Shown: one piece after another, positions 1-8,694 of the stretch | Numbering within the stretch: position 1 is the stretch's first letter | Layout of the letters: each line of letters starts with the position of its first letter | Origin: Bacillota bacterium | GTDB taxonomy: Bacteria; Bacillota; Bacilli; Alicyclobacillales; SLC66 | DNA: 46,897 bases | Reading direction: 5' to 3' | Assembly (NCBI GenBank): GCA_021846285.1 | Contig: JAJZCB010000018.1 | Span: forward strand, 1,452 to 48,348 | The notes under the pieces: model-generated | Told to the model about the DNA's origin: nothing | Database searches by the model: none | The model's input: the letters and a program-made list of their open reading frames with translations, nothing else | Translations under genes and position numbers: made by a program

Positions 1-729
1 GTGTGTGACTGGTATATTGAATTGTCCAAGGTCTCCCTCTACGGATCGGATGAGAGAAGCAAAGAACCCACGCGCCAGACTCTCTTGTTCGTGCTCGACC
101 GGGCGCTGCGCCTGCTTCATCCGTTCATGCCCTTTGTCACGGAGGAGATTTGGCAGGCGCTTCCGCATGACGGCGAAACCATCATGCGGGCGGCATGGCC
201 GGATGTTGCTGAAATAGCCATTGACAACGACGCGTTCTCCGCTATGTCGCTGGTCATGGAAGTGATTCGCGCCGTGCGGGCGCTTCGCCAGGAGCAGAAC
301 ATCCCGCTCGGGAAAAAGGCAGCCCTCATCCTGCGACCAAGTGCTTCTCGTCAGGACGTTTTACAGGTTGCGGCGCCCTATATTGAACGATTGTGCAATC
401 CGTCAAAGCTGGTGATTGACGCAAACGCCGCACCGCCTGCCGAACGCGCGACCAGCGTTCTGACAGACGTGGAAATCTGGCTGTCTCTGGAGGGGCTGGT
501 TGACATTGAGGCTGAACGCCAACGGCTCGATGAGGAACTGCGCCACCTTGATTTCGAAGTGGAACGGCTGGTGGGCAGGCTCGCCAATGACGCGTTTGTC
601 GCCAGGGCGCCAGAAGCCGTCGTGGACAAAGAGCGGGAGAAACTGCGAGGATACGAGGCGCGGCGGGCTAAAGTCAGGAACGAACTGAAGCGCGTCGCGA
701 CAGTGTCAAGTGGACAAGGCGCAGAATAG
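1..729 (+). CDS. valS: Valyl-tRNA synthetase, C-terminal part (5' end outside window)
   Basis: This is the last 242 residues of a class I aminoacyl-tRNA synthetase that charges tRNA-Val in the cytoplasm. The visible part starts in the CDWYIELSK motif typical of the ValRS anticodon-binding helical domain. It continues through the PFVTEEIWQ motif and ends in a charged coiled-coil arm (about residues 160-235, rich in E, R and L) that is the tRNA-binding C-terminal domain of bacterial ValRS. The catalytic core with HIGH and KMSKS lies upstream of the window. The stop (TAG) is 9 bases before folC, the same order as in Bacillus subtilis, so the two are probably co-transcribed. Family assignment is secure; the gene is partial only because of the window edge. 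Confidence 0.96.
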   Translation: MCDWYIELSKVSLYGSDERSKEPTRQTLLFVLDRALRLLHPFMPFVTEEIWQALPHDGETIMRAAWPDVAEIAIDNDAFSAMSLVMEVIRAVRALRQEQNIPLGKKAALILRPSASRQDVLQVAAPYIERLCNPSKLVIDANAAPPAERATSVLTDVEIWLSLEGLVDIEAERQRLDEELRHLDFEVERLVGRLANDAFVARAPEAVVDKEREKLRGYEARRAKVRNELKRVATVSSGQGAE

Positions 730-737
730 GATGATGT

Positions 738-2063
738 ATGGTCATGAGCCCATTACAGGACGCCAATGATGCGCTGACGTACATTGAATCCCGACACAGA
801 TTCGGTATAAAACCAGGACTTGAACGAACTGAGGCCCTGCTTGACAGGTTGGGTCATCCGGAGCGCAGGCTACGTTTCATCCACGTGGCGGGCACCAACG
901 GCAAAGGCTCGACATGCGCGTATCTGGCGACGGTCCTGCAGGCGGCCGGGTTTAGGGTGGGGCTTTATACGTCGCCCAGCCTGCTGTCATTTTCAGAGCG
1001 CATCGCCGTAAACGGCGCGCCCATTGACGCGAGTGACCTGTGGCGCTGCACGGTTCAGGTGAAAGACGCGGCCGATCCTCTCGGGGATACGGAACTGGAT
1101 CCGACCGAATTTGAAATTGCCACCGCCATTGCGTTTTTATACTTTGCATCTCGCAAGTGCGACATCGTCGTCCTGGAAACGGGATTGGGCGGCCGGTATG
1201 ACGCGACGAATGTCGTGACGACAGAACTATCGGTCATTACCAATGTGGATTTGGATCATACGGCTATTTTGGGCTCGCAGTCGACACAGATCGCGTACGA
1301 CAAGGCTGGCGTCATCAAACCAGGCCGTCCCGTGGTGACGGCGGCGCAGGGCGCCGCGCTGCTGGTGATTGAAGAGGCGGCAACGGCGGTTTCCAGCGCA
1401 GCGTTTCGCTTCGGGCGTGAGTTTACCGCCGCGAGCGAGGGCGCAGGATCACTGGAGGGTCACAATTTTTCCTATTTTGGGGTATACCAAGATTTGTTGG
1501 GTTTGCGCACTCGAATGCTTGGACTCCATCAAGTGGAGAACGCGGCGGTTGCGTTGTGCGCACTCGAACTGCTGGCGCGGCGCGGCTTTGGTCCTTCTGT
1601 GCAAGAGGCGATGCGCGAAGGTGTCGCGCGCGCTCATTGGCCGGGGCGCCTGGAGGTTTTGTCGCGGGATCCCCTGGTACTGCTCGATGGCGCTCACAAC
1701 CCGGCGGGTGCGCGAGCGTTGGCGGCGGCGCTACACCCATTGGCGCCGCTGGGGTGGCTGTTTGTCGTGGGCGTCTTCGCTGACAAGGACATTGGCGGCA
1801 TGATCGCCGCAGTCGCTGGCCTGGCCGGGGCAGTGATTGTCACGCAGCCGCGCGCGGGCCGCGCCGCAACAGCCGATTCGGTCGCGCAGCAGGTCCGGTC
1901 GCAGGTCGCAGAACGCGTGCCTGTGTGGATTCTTCCCGATGTGGGAGAAGCGCTCGACCACGCGCTGGTTGTTCAGATGAGCGGCGGGTATGCCGGCGTG
2001 TGCGTGCTGGGATCGCTGTCCACAGTGAGTGAGGCGCGGCAGGCGTGGACGATGCGGATCTGA
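738..2063 (+). CDS. folC: Folylpolyglutamate / dihydrofolate synthase
   Basis: A Mur-ligase-family enzyme of 441 residues that adds L-glutamate to (dihydro)folates with ATP in the cytoplasm, which retains folates in the cell. The P-loop HVAGTNGKGST lies near residue 50 and is followed by the FolC signature GLYTSPSLLSFSERI. Further on are the ETGLGGRYDATN motif, the VDLDHTAILG motif and the C-terminal LLDGAHNPAGA motif. Length is normal for bacterial FolC. Start is ATG 738; an in-frame ATG at 744 is an alternative. It follows valS closely and precedes murC by a few bases, as expected for an operon. Whether it also makes dihydrofolate cannot be decided from the sequence. Confidence 0.95.
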   Translation: MVMSPLQDANDALTYIESRHRFGIKPGLERTEALLDRLGHPERRLRFIHVAGTNGKGSTCAYLATVLQAAGFRVGLYTSPSLLSFSERIAVNGAPIDASDLWRCTVQVKDAADPLGDTELDPTEFEIATAIAFLYFASRKCDIVVLETGLGGRYDATNVVTTELSVITNVDLDHTAILGSQSTQIAYDKAGVIKPGRPVVTAAQGAALLVIEEAATAVSSAAFRFGREFTAASEGAGSLEGHNFSYFGVYQDLLGLRTRMLGLHQVENAAVALCALELLARRGFGPSVQEAMREGVARAHWPGRLEVLSRDPLVLLDGAHNPAGARALAAALHPLAPLGWLFVVGVFADKDIGGMIAAVAGLAGAVIVTQPRAGRAATADSVAQQVRSQVAERVPVWILPDVGEALDHALVVQMSGGYAGVCVLGSLSTVSEARQAWTMRI

Positions 2064-2099
2064 GTTTTGAAAAAGGCAAATGCGAGAGGTGACGGAGCG

Positions 2100-3497
2100 G
2101 TGGCAGTTGAACGGCTAAGTGCAGAGGGCGCAATTCACGTCCATTTTATCGGTATCGGGGGCGCGGGCATGAGCGCTATCGCGAGCATTCTGCTTGACAA
2201 GGGATACAAGGTGACGGGTTCTGACGTCGCGTTGCACGAGTACACGCGACGGCTGTCAGACCGGGGCGCCCATGTCTTTGTCGGTCACGATGAAACACAC
2301 ATCGAGGGCGCGGATTTCGTCGTGTATACCACAGCAGTAGCGGCCGATAATGTCGAACTGACGGCGGCGCGAGCTCTGCATATTCCGGTGCTCCATCGCT
2401 CGGAAATGCTGGCTGAACTCATGAAAGAAGGTCACGGCGTCGCCGTGGCGGGCGCGCACGGCAAGACGACGACGACGTCGATGGTGGCGTGGATTCTGGA
2501 GCGCGCAGGATTGGATCCGACGTTTCTGATCGGCGGCGTGGTCGCCAATCTGGATACCGGCGCCAAAGCGGGGAAGGGTCAGTACGTGGTGGCCGAAGCG
2601 GATGAGAGCGACGGATCATTTCTCAATTATGAGCCGACCATCGCGATTGTGACGAACATTGAAGCGGACCATCTGGAGCACTATGGCGGCAGTTTTGACA
2701 ACCTGAAGACTGCCTATCGTCGCTTCATCCAACGGATTCCAGAACATGGTGTGTTGATCACATGCGGAGATGATCGCAACGTTCAGGAACTACTGCCAGA
2801 TGTTCACTGTCGGCTTGTCACCTATTCTGCGCAGGGGCTTGCGACGGACCTGTCTGCGCGCGACATCGAGTTTGTCGGTCGCGGAACTCGGTCAGACGTG
2901 TACTGGCATGGCGAACGACTTGGTTCGCTCACCTTGCATGTTCCAGGCGCTCATAATGTGGGCAATGCGCTGGCGGCCATCGGCGTGGCCCTTGATATCG
3001 GGATTCCGTTTGCGACAGCCGTTGCCGCATTGATGGAATTTCGGGGCGCATTACGCCGATTTCAGGTGCTCTTTGACGAGGACGACCTGATGGTGGTCGA
3101 TGACTACGCTCATCATCCGACTGAGATCAGCGCAATGATACGCGCCGCCAAAGCGACTGGGAAACGTATAGTGGCGGTGTTTCAACCCCAGCGCTATACG
3201 CGGACGTTTCATTTGTTCGACGACTTCACCCGTGCGTTTTCAGAGGCCGATGATGTTGTCATCGCAGACATTTACTCGCCCGCCGGAGAACAGCCCATCG
3301 AGGGCGTAAGCGCAGCGAGACTGGTCGAGGGAATCCGTGCAAACAGCCATGCGCAGGCCAAGTATTGCCCGCGCCATGAAGATGTCGTTGCTTACTTGAA
3401 GGAGCATGTCAGACCAGGCGATCTGGTCATGACGATGGGCGCTGGAGACATCTGGAAGGCAGGGAAGGAGCTCGCGGCCTGGCTGTCGACGCGCTAG
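2100..3497 (+). CDS. murC: UDP-N-acetylmuramate--L-alanine ligase
   Basis: Cytoplasmic Mur ligase that adds the first L-alanine to UDP-MurNAc in peptidoglycan precursor synthesis. The N-terminus has the MurC Rossmann motif FIGIGGAGMSAIA. The ATP-binding loop GAHGKTTTTS lies in the middle, followed by EADESDGSF, the TNIEADHLEHYG motif and the C-terminal DDYAHHPTEI and FQPQRYTRT motifs. The frame is open from a TTG at 2067, but GTG 2100 has a good ribosome binding site (GAGGTGA at about 2085-2091), giving 465 residues, normal for the family. In Bacillus subtilis murC sits near ytxJ rather than folC. Here both murC and a ytxJ homologue (16610) flank the pilus cluster. Confidence 0.95.
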   Translation: MAVERLSAEGAIHVHFIGIGGAGMSAIASILLDKGYKVTGSDVALHEYTRRLSDRGAHVFVGHDETHIEGADFVVYTTAVAADNVELTAARALHIPVLHRSEMLAELMKEGHGVAVAGAHGKTTTTSMVAWILERAGLDPTFLIGGVVANLDTGAKAGKGQYVVAEADESDGSFLNYEPTIAIVTNIEADHLEHYGGSFDNLKTAYRRFIQRIPEHGVLITCGDDRNVQELLPDVHCRLVTYSAQGLATDLSARDIEFVGRGTRSDVYWHGERLGSLTLHVPGAHNVGNALAAIGVALDIGIPFATAVAALMEFRGALRRFQVLFDEDDLMVVDDYAHHPTEISAMIRAAKATGKRIVAVFQPQRYTRTFHLFDDFTRAFSEADDVVIADIYSPAGEQPIEGVSAARLVEGIRANSHAQAKYCPRHEDVVAYLKEHVRPGDLVMTMGAGDIWKAGKELAAWLSTR

Positions 3498-3578
3498 AAA
3501 GCTGTCGTTGGGGAACCGGACTGTGTCGCTGTGCGCATTGCCTGGTTTCCTGCCGACCGGAAGGGTTTTACCCAAATT

Positions 3579-3597
3579 TGTCGAATATCTTGTCGAC
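3579..3597 (+). promoter_or_regulatory. Tandem Spo0A-box-like sites upstream of pilB
   Basis: A perfect 0A box (TGTCGAA, 3579-3585) is followed 12 bases later by TGTCGAC (3591-3597), one mismatch from the consensus. Both lie in the 146-base gap between murC and pilB, about 50-65 bases before the pilB start. Known: Spo0A binds TGNCGAA. Inferred: the pilus operon may be under Spo0A control. No convincing sigma-A promoter is visible beside them, and a 7-base motif can occur by chance. Confidence 0.35.
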
Positions 3598-3643
3598 AGA
3601 GTGAACTCGGTGCGCAGAGAATGCAGGGGGCGGTGGCACGTGG

Positions 3644-5311
3644 ATGGCGCGCAGACGCATTGGCGATCTGCTCTTTGAAGCAGGATTATTGACGACCGAA
3701 CAGTTGGAAGCGGCTCTTGAGATCCAGAAACGCACCAGGGAACGGTTGGGCGACATCCTCATCGACCGTGGGTTTATTACCGAGAAACAACTGATTGAAG
3801 TGCTCGAGTTTCAACTTGGCATACCTCACGTGAGTCTGGCCAGACAAAAGTTGGATCCCGCCATCCTGGCGCTGGTGCCGGAAACGTTGGCGTCGCGCTA
3901 CCTGGTGCTGCCGCTGCGCAAGGAACGCAACAAACTGATCGTCGCGATGGCCGATCCGCTTGATTATTATGCGATTGACGACCTGAGGATGTCCACCGGC
4001 TTTCAGATTGAACCTGCCATTGCCGCCAAAGATGAGATCCGTCTATTTATCGAGCGCGTCTACTCCATGAAGGGTTCGCTCGAAGTGGCTGTTCAGGCGG
4101 CTGGCGCCGCGGATCAGCAGGAGATTGCGGAACCCGAACTGGTCAACGACGATTCGCCAGTTGTGCGGCTGGTTAACCAGATCCTTACCCAGAGTGTCAA
4201 ACTGCGGGCGAGTGACGTCCACTTTGATCCCGCTGCAGATGGATTTCGCGTTCGCCTGCGCATTGACGGCACCATGCGCCCGGAGCAGACACTGCCAAAA
4301 CACATGCAAAGCGTGGTTTCAGCGCGCCTGAAGATCATGGCGAATCTGAATATTGCCGAACATCGTCTGCCCCAGGACGGGCGCTTTCGGTTTAGTCCTT
4401 CGGGTCGCGATGTCGATGTGCGGATGGCGACGCTGCCAACCGTTCACGGGGAGAAGATCGTTTTAAGGATTCTCGACCAGTCAATCGGTCTGCAAAAGAT
4501 CGATCAACTCGGCTTTACAACAGATAATCTGCAGCTGTTTCGCAATATGCTGGCCGCGCAAAATGGTCTCCTGTTAATCACCGGACCTACGGGCAGCGGC
4601 AAGACGTCGACACTGTACGCGGGCCTGGGTGAGCGCAGCACACCAGAGGTGAACGTCATCGCGATTGAAGACCCCGTCGAATATCAGTTGGCGGGCGTCA
4701 ATCAGGTGCCGGTCAATGTAGGCACGGGTCTCACCTTTGCCAAGGGTCTTCGCTCGATTTTACGTCAGGATCCCGACGTGATCATGGTGGGTGAAATCCG
4801 CGACCAGGAGACTGCCGAGATTGCGACTCGCGCGGCTCTGACGGGGCATCTCGTGCTGTCGACACTGCACACAAACGACGCCGTGGCCACGATTGCCAGA
4901 CTGGTGGACATGGGAATTGAACCATTTCTGGTCGCCTCTTCGCTCATTGGGGTCATCGCCCAAAGACTTGTGCGAACGGTCTGTTCGGAGTGCAGGCACA
5001 CATACTTTCCTGTGCCGGTGGAGCAGGAACTTCTGGCTGCCCATGGTGTCACAAGCAGTCACTTCACGGCAGGAAGAGGCTGTTCCGTGTGCGGCGGCAC
5101 GGGCTACAGAGGGCGCGTCGCCATTCATGAGATATTGCGCATGGACGACCACGTTCGCCAGTTGATTCTTCACGGAGCTACGGAGAATGAGATTCGCGAG
5201 CACGTGGCACAGTCGGGATTTCGAACACTGATGCGCGACGGACTGCAAAAAGCGGGCGATGGCAGGACGAGCCTCGCGGAAGTCATCCGGGTCGCTTCGC
5301 GCGATTCCTAG
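3644..5311 (+). CDS. pilB: Type IV pilus extension ATPase PilB
   Basis: Hexameric cytoplasmic ATPase that powers pilus assembly with PilC as platform. It has 555 residues, the full PilB/GspE length. An N-terminal MshEN domain (about residues 1-150) has two IGDLLFEAGLLT-like repeats; in other PilB proteins this domain can bind cyclic di-GMP. The N2E region contains ASDVHFDPAADG, and Walker A is GPTGSGKTSTLYAG near residue 314. The Asp box, the Walker B region (QDPDVIMVGEIRD), the His box and a late zinc-binding pair of CxxC motifs (about residues 446-485) follow. A G-rich ribosome binding site precedes ATG 3644. First gene of the pilus cluster. It is distinct from the shorter ComGA at 32954, which lacks the MshEN domain. 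Confidence 0.95.
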   Translation: MARRRIGDLLFEAGLLTTEQLEAALEIQKRTRERLGDILIDRGFITEKQLIEVLEFQLGIPHVSLARQKLDPAILALVPETLASRYLVLPLRKERNKLIVAMADPLDYYAIDDLRMSTGFQIEPAIAAKDEIRLFIERVYSMKGSLEVAVQAAGAADQQEIAEPELVNDDSPVVRLVNQILTQSVKLRASDVHFDPAADGFRVRLRIDGTMRPEQTLPKHMQSVVSARLKIMANLNIAEHRLPQDGRFRFSPSGRDVDVRMATLPTVHGEKIVLRILDQSIGLQKIDQLGFTTDNLQLFRNMLAAQNGLLLITGPTGSGKTSTLYAGLGERSTPEVNVIAIEDPVEYQLAGVNQVPVNVGTGLTFAKGLRSILRQDPDVIMVGEIRDQETAEIATRAALTGHLVLSTLHTNDAVATIARLVDMGIEPFLVASSLIGVIAQRLVRTVCSECRHTYFPVPVEQELLAAHGVTSSHFTAGRGCSVCGGTGYRGRVAIHEILRMDDHVRQLILHGATENEIREHVAQSGFRTLMRDGLQKAGDGRTSLAEVIRVASRDS

Positions 5312-5428
5312 GGAACCTGTGAAAAAGTCCGGGTGGAGGGCGCGGGATAAAATCTTCGCGCGGGCGCGTGTCGGAGCGGCCGCCGTCCACGCGGCCAATT
5401 TGGGAGATCAGTCGGGGGATGGCGCATC

Positions 5429-6475
5429 GTGACAATCATTGAACTGTTGAAAGAGGCAGCGCAAAGACAGGCTTCCGACTTACATATCACTGTGGGATCG
5501 GCTCCCATATTTCGGATTACCGGGGTGCTTTGCCCGGATGACTCGCAACGGCTGTCCGCCGCCGATACGCAGGAGATGGCCCAGGACCTGCTGACATCCG
5601 AGCAATGGGCGACGCTCGTGCAAAGGGGCGAAATCGACCTCTCCTATAGCCTTCCCGGCGTCTCGCGCTTTCGGGTGAACGTGTTTCGGCAACGGGGGTG
5701 CTACAGTCTGGCAGTGCGGATTGTTCCCACGAGCATTCCTGAGTTTTCGTCGCTTGGGCTGCCTCAATTTGTGCGGTCGTTTGCTGACAAGCAACAGGGG
5801 CTGTTGTTGGTGACGGGTCCTACGGGGAGCGGCAAATCGACCACTCTTGCCGCGCTGATCGGGTACATCAACCAAACCCAGAAGCGACATATCATCACCT
5901 TGGAGGATCCGATCGAGTATTTGCACAAGCACGGCGAATCGGTCATCGATCAGCGCGAGATCGGCATCGACACGCAATCCTTTGCAAACGGTCTGCGCGC
6001 CGCGCTCAGACAGGATCCCGACGTGTTGCTCGTCGGAGAGATGCGCGACCTGGAAACGATCGCGACCGCCATCTCGGCGGCGGAGACTGGCCACCTCGTC
6101 TTCGCGACGCTGCACACGCCGGACGCGCCGCAATCGATTGACCGCATGATCGACGTATTTCCGACCGGTCAACAACAGCAGGTGAGGATCCAACTGGCGA
6201 GTGTGTTGCTGGGAATCGTATCGCAGCGACTGTTGCCAACCGCAGATGGGCGAACGCGCGTGGCGGCGGCGGAAGTTCTCGTCAATACTGCCGCCGTGGC
6301 AAATCTGATCCGTTCGGAGAAGGTGCATCAGATTCGAACGGCCATGCAAACGGGCAAGGCGCACGGCATGCAGACGATGGAGATGGGATTGCGCGATCTG
6401 GCGGCGGCCAATCGCATCAGCGACGCGCAGTATCGGCAGTTTGCGGCCGAGTGGGGAGCGGCGGTGCTGATCTAG
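5429..6475 (+). CDS. pilT: Type IV pilus retraction ATPase PilT
   Basis: Cytoplasmic ATPase that depolymerises pili, giving twitching motility and DNA pulling. It has 348 residues, normal for PilT. The N-terminal motif ASDLHITVGSAPIFR is typical. Walker A is GPTGSGKSTTLAALIGY near residue 130, with Asp box LEDPIEY, Walker B region RQDPDVLLVGEMRD and His box ATLHTPDA. The C-terminal AIRNLIRE-type motif appears as AVANLIRSEKVHQI, and IDRMIDVFP is also PilT-specific. Start is GTG 5429 after a GGGGGAT stretch. The 117-base gap to pilB shows no clear terminator. Its presence marks this cluster as a retractile T4P, unlike the comG operon later in the window. Confidence 0.95.
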   Translation: MTIIELLKEAAQRQASDLHITVGSAPIFRITGVLCPDDSQRLSAADTQEMAQDLLTSEQWATLVQRGEIDLSYSLPGVSRFRVNVFRQRGCYSLAVRIVPTSIPEFSSLGLPQFVRSFADKQQGLLLVTGPTGSGKSTTLAALIGYINQTQKRHIITLEDPIEYLHKHGESVIDQREIGIDTQSFANGLRAALRQDPDVLLVGEMRDLETIATAISAAETGHLVFATLHTPDAPQSIDRMIDVFPTGQQQQVRIQLASVLLGIVSQRLLPTADGRTRVAAAEVLVNTAAVANLIRSEKVHQIRTAMQTGKAHGMQTMEMGLRDLAAANRISDAQYRQFAAEWGAAVLI

Positions 6476-6499
6476 GACTCGCGCGCAGGGGGTGGCAAT

Positions 6500-7717
6500 A
6501 TGCCAAAGTTTCACTATCAGGCGCTCAATCGGTCAGGTAAACGCCTTCGCGGAATGGTCAAGGTGTTTGATGAAGCTACCGCGACCTCTCTCCTGCGTGA
6601 ACAGGGCCTTTACGTACTGAAACTCAAGCAGCAGAGCGATGACGTATGGTGGAAACGGGAGATCTACTTCGGCAGAAAAGTGTCGCCCGAAGAGTTTGCC
6701 GTGTTCTGTCGCCAACTGGCCACGTTGATTCGGGCTGGCGTGACGATTCTTGAGAGTGTTCACATTATGGCTGAACAGGCGGAGTCAAAACCGCTGCGCA
6801 CGGCCTTGAGTCAGGTGGCGCAAAGCATCTCGCAAGGTCGTCAACTGTCCGACGCGGTTGCGGAGACGCCGGATATCTTCCCAACCATTTTTGTCAATAT
6901 GGTGCACGCGGGGGAAGTCGCCGGCAATCTGGACGACGTCCTCGACCGCATGGCGAGATACTTTGAGAAGTCTTACTACCTGCGGGAGAAAGTGAAATCC
7001 GCCTTGGCCTATCCGCTGATCGTCGGAACAGTGTCCATATTTGTTACGGTGTTTATGCTGGTTAAAATCGTGCCTACGTTTGTGGGTATATTTGCCTCCT
7101 ACCACGCGCAGTTGCCGCTGCCGACACGCATCGTGCTTGGAGTGAGCAACATCCTTTCTCATTACTGGTGGATGATATCAACGCTCATTATCGCGCTGAT
7201 CATTGGCAATATGGCGCTGAATCGGCGCCGCGCATGGGTGCGCTTCAAAGACCGACTGCGCCTGCGGCTTCCGATATTCGGCGTCCTCGTCCAAAAGTCA
7301 GTGGTGGCGCGGATGGCTCGCACCATGAGTTCGCTGTTCGCCAGCGCCGTACCGATTGTGCAGAGTCTGAAAATCGTGAGTGAGGTTGTGGGCAACACGG
7401 TGGTGGCGGATACCCTCATGGATTCCGTCGCAAGCCTGCAGGTCGGTCAGTCCCTGGCGGCTCCCATCGCCAAGAGTCGATTGTTTCCACCGCTGGTGGC
7501 TCATATGATCACAATCGGCGAGCAATCAGGTAATCTGGATTTCATGCTAGAAAAAATCGCAGACTTTTATGAGGCGGAGGTGGAAACCTACGCCGACCGT
7601 CTCAAATCGCTGTTGGAACCCGTCATGATCCTGGTTCTGGCCGCGATTGTGGGAACGATTGTGACGGCGGTGCTGCTGCCGTCGTTCAGCCTCATCTCTC
7701 ATATGGGAGGGGCGTAG
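6500..7717 (+). CDS. pilC: Type IV pilus inner-membrane platform protein PilC
   Basis: Polytopic T2SSF/GspF-family membrane protein that couples PilB and PilT to pilin insertion and extraction. It has 405 residues, the usual length. It starts with the PilC-typical FHYQALNRSGKRLRG. Two cytoplasmic T2SSF repeats are seen (about residues 70-190 and 270-395), each with the EFAVFCRQLATLIRAGV type of signature. Hydrophobic segments lie near residues 170-195, 215-240 and 375-398. ATG 6500 follows GGGGGTGG. It directly follows pilT. The next gene, pilA, has its own promoter. Confidence 0.94.
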   Translation: MPKFHYQALNRSGKRLRGMVKVFDEATATSLLREQGLYVLKLKQQSDDVWWKREIYFGRKVSPEEFAVFCRQLATLIRAGVTILESVHIMAEQAESKPLRTALSQVAQSISQGRQLSDAVAETPDIFPTIFVNMVHAGEVAGNLDDVLDRMARYFEKSYYLREKVKSALAYPLIVGTVSIFVTVFMLVKIVPTFVGIFASYHAQLPLPTRIVLGVSNILSHYWWMISTLIIALIIGNMALNRRRAWVRFKDRLRLRLPIFGVLVQKSVVARMARTMSSLFASAVPIVQSLKIVSEVVGNTVVADTLMDSVASLQVGQSLAAPIAKSRLFPPLVAHMITIGEQSGNLDFMLEKIADFYEAEVETYADRLKSLLEPVMILVLAAIVGTIVTAVLLPSFSLISHMGGA

Positions 7718-7778
7718 GAGGCAGTTTGAGCAGCGGAGAATCGCCCCTGAAAGTGTCAGAAAATCAACAAAATATCCA

Positions 7779-7807
7779 TTGCATTCGGTAGGATCTATCT
7801 GTATAAT
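7779..7807 (+). promoter_or_regulatory. Sigma-A-type promoter for pilA
   Basis: TTGCAT at 7779-7784 and a perfect TATAAT at 7802-7807 are separated by exactly 17 bases. Transcription would begin near 7814, giving a leader of almost 200 bases before pilA (8011). This lets the major pilin be made in excess over the machinery genes. The 293-base gap between pilC and pilA holds no long gene. A short open frame is listed separately. Confidence 0.75.
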
Positions 7808-7950
7808 ATCGAGAGAAATTGTAGGCTTGAGGACAACATGAATCAGCAAGATTACTACGCGAGTCTGAATTTGCTAATACGTTTCTGAATTCAGCAATAC
7901 AATGTGGAAGAATGGAGGGTTGCGAGCAAGTAACTTTGGGAAGTGATTGT

Positions 7951-8007
7951 ATGCGCATTATTTCTGTTTTCGGGGTACTTATCTTTATCATCCAACTGGG
8001 GGAGTAA
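7951..8007 (+). CDS. Possible 18-residue hydrophobic leader peptide before pilA
   Basis: ATG 7951 opens an 18-codon frame (MRIISVFGVLIFIIQLGE) that is almost wholly hydrophobic and could cross a membrane. GGGAAGTGA at 7937-7945 could serve as its ribosome binding site. Its TAA at 8005-8007 lies three bases before the pilA start, and the pilA ribosome binding site (GGGGGAG) is inside its last codons, so the two would be translationally coupled. It could be a chance frame; no homologue is known to me. Confidence 0.3.
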   Translation: MRIISVFGVLIFIIQLGE

Positions 8008-8010
8008 CAG

Positions 8011-8691
8011 GTGTTTGCAAAATTGAAAAATATACGGGTTAAGTTGCCGAAGCGTCTGCAACTGGGTCTAAACTTGGAGCAGCGTGAAGAAGGCGTGACG
8101 CTGATTGAGTTGTTGGCCGTCGTGGTCATTTTGGGCATTATTTCGGCCGTAGCGGTTCCGGTGGTTTCGGGTGCTATCAACAATGCTAAGGTGAACGCAA
8201 CACTGAACAGTGAGGGAACCATTCAAGTCGCGTTGCAACGGTACTACGACCAGATGGGATACTATCCATTGAATTTGAGTACGCTGGCTGGTGCATACTC
8301 AACGACTACTGGAACAACGACCGGTTCTGGACCAACAGCGGGGCCATATCTGTCGAATCAGTTTCCTGAATTGGACGGTTTCGGGCACAGAATTTATTAT
8401 CTGCCGGTAAAGGGTGCGTCAGGTACTCACGCCCCAGGATATATTCTGGTGTCTGGTGACGGAACGAGTCTTACCGGGGCAACATTGACCTTGGCAAGTA
8501 ACACCCCCTACATTTACGCTGCTGGTGGCAACAATGGTGGAACAAGTCTGTTGGGTTCGCCTCCTACTCAAACTAATGGGTTCCCCACTAGCGGAAGTAG
8601 TAGCGCCGCAAATGTGTATACAACAGGAAAAGCCGCTACAACAGTAAGTACAGGAACAACGAATACGTTGGGCGAATGGACTGACCAATAA
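8011..8691 (+). CDS. pilA: Type IV major pilin (prepilin)
   Basis: Structural subunit of the pilus, processed by PilD at the cytoplasmic face. The 226-residue precursor has a long basic leader of about 30 residues. A type III signal follows: cleavage after Gly in EEG, then VTLIELLAVVVILGIISAV with Glu at +5. The C-terminal half is rich in Gly, Ser and Thr and lacks cysteines, so a D-loop disulfide is absent. GTG 8011 is preceded by GGGGGAG. It has its own promoter, which fits high expression. The prepilin peptidase gene follows after 3 bases. Pilin status is clear. The name pilA rests on position and size. Confidence 0.9.
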   Translation: MFAKLKNIRVKLPKRLQLGLNLEQREEGVTLIELLAVVVILGIISAVAVPVVSGAINNAKVNATLNSEGTIQVALQRYYDQMGYYPLNLSTLAGAYSTTTGTTTGSGPTAGPYLSNQFPELDGFGHRIYYLPVKGASGTHAPGYILVSGDGTSLTGATLTLASNTPYIYAAGGNNGGTSLLGSPPTQTNGFPTSGSSSAANVYTTGKAATTVSTGTTNTLGEWTDQ

Positions 8692-8694
8692 TCC

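Noticed and set aside
5480-6514. Long minus-strand open frame (344 codons) opposite pilT
   Set aside because: It mirrors a clear pilT, has no recognisable domain and is rich in Arg, His and Gln as expected for an antisense shadow.
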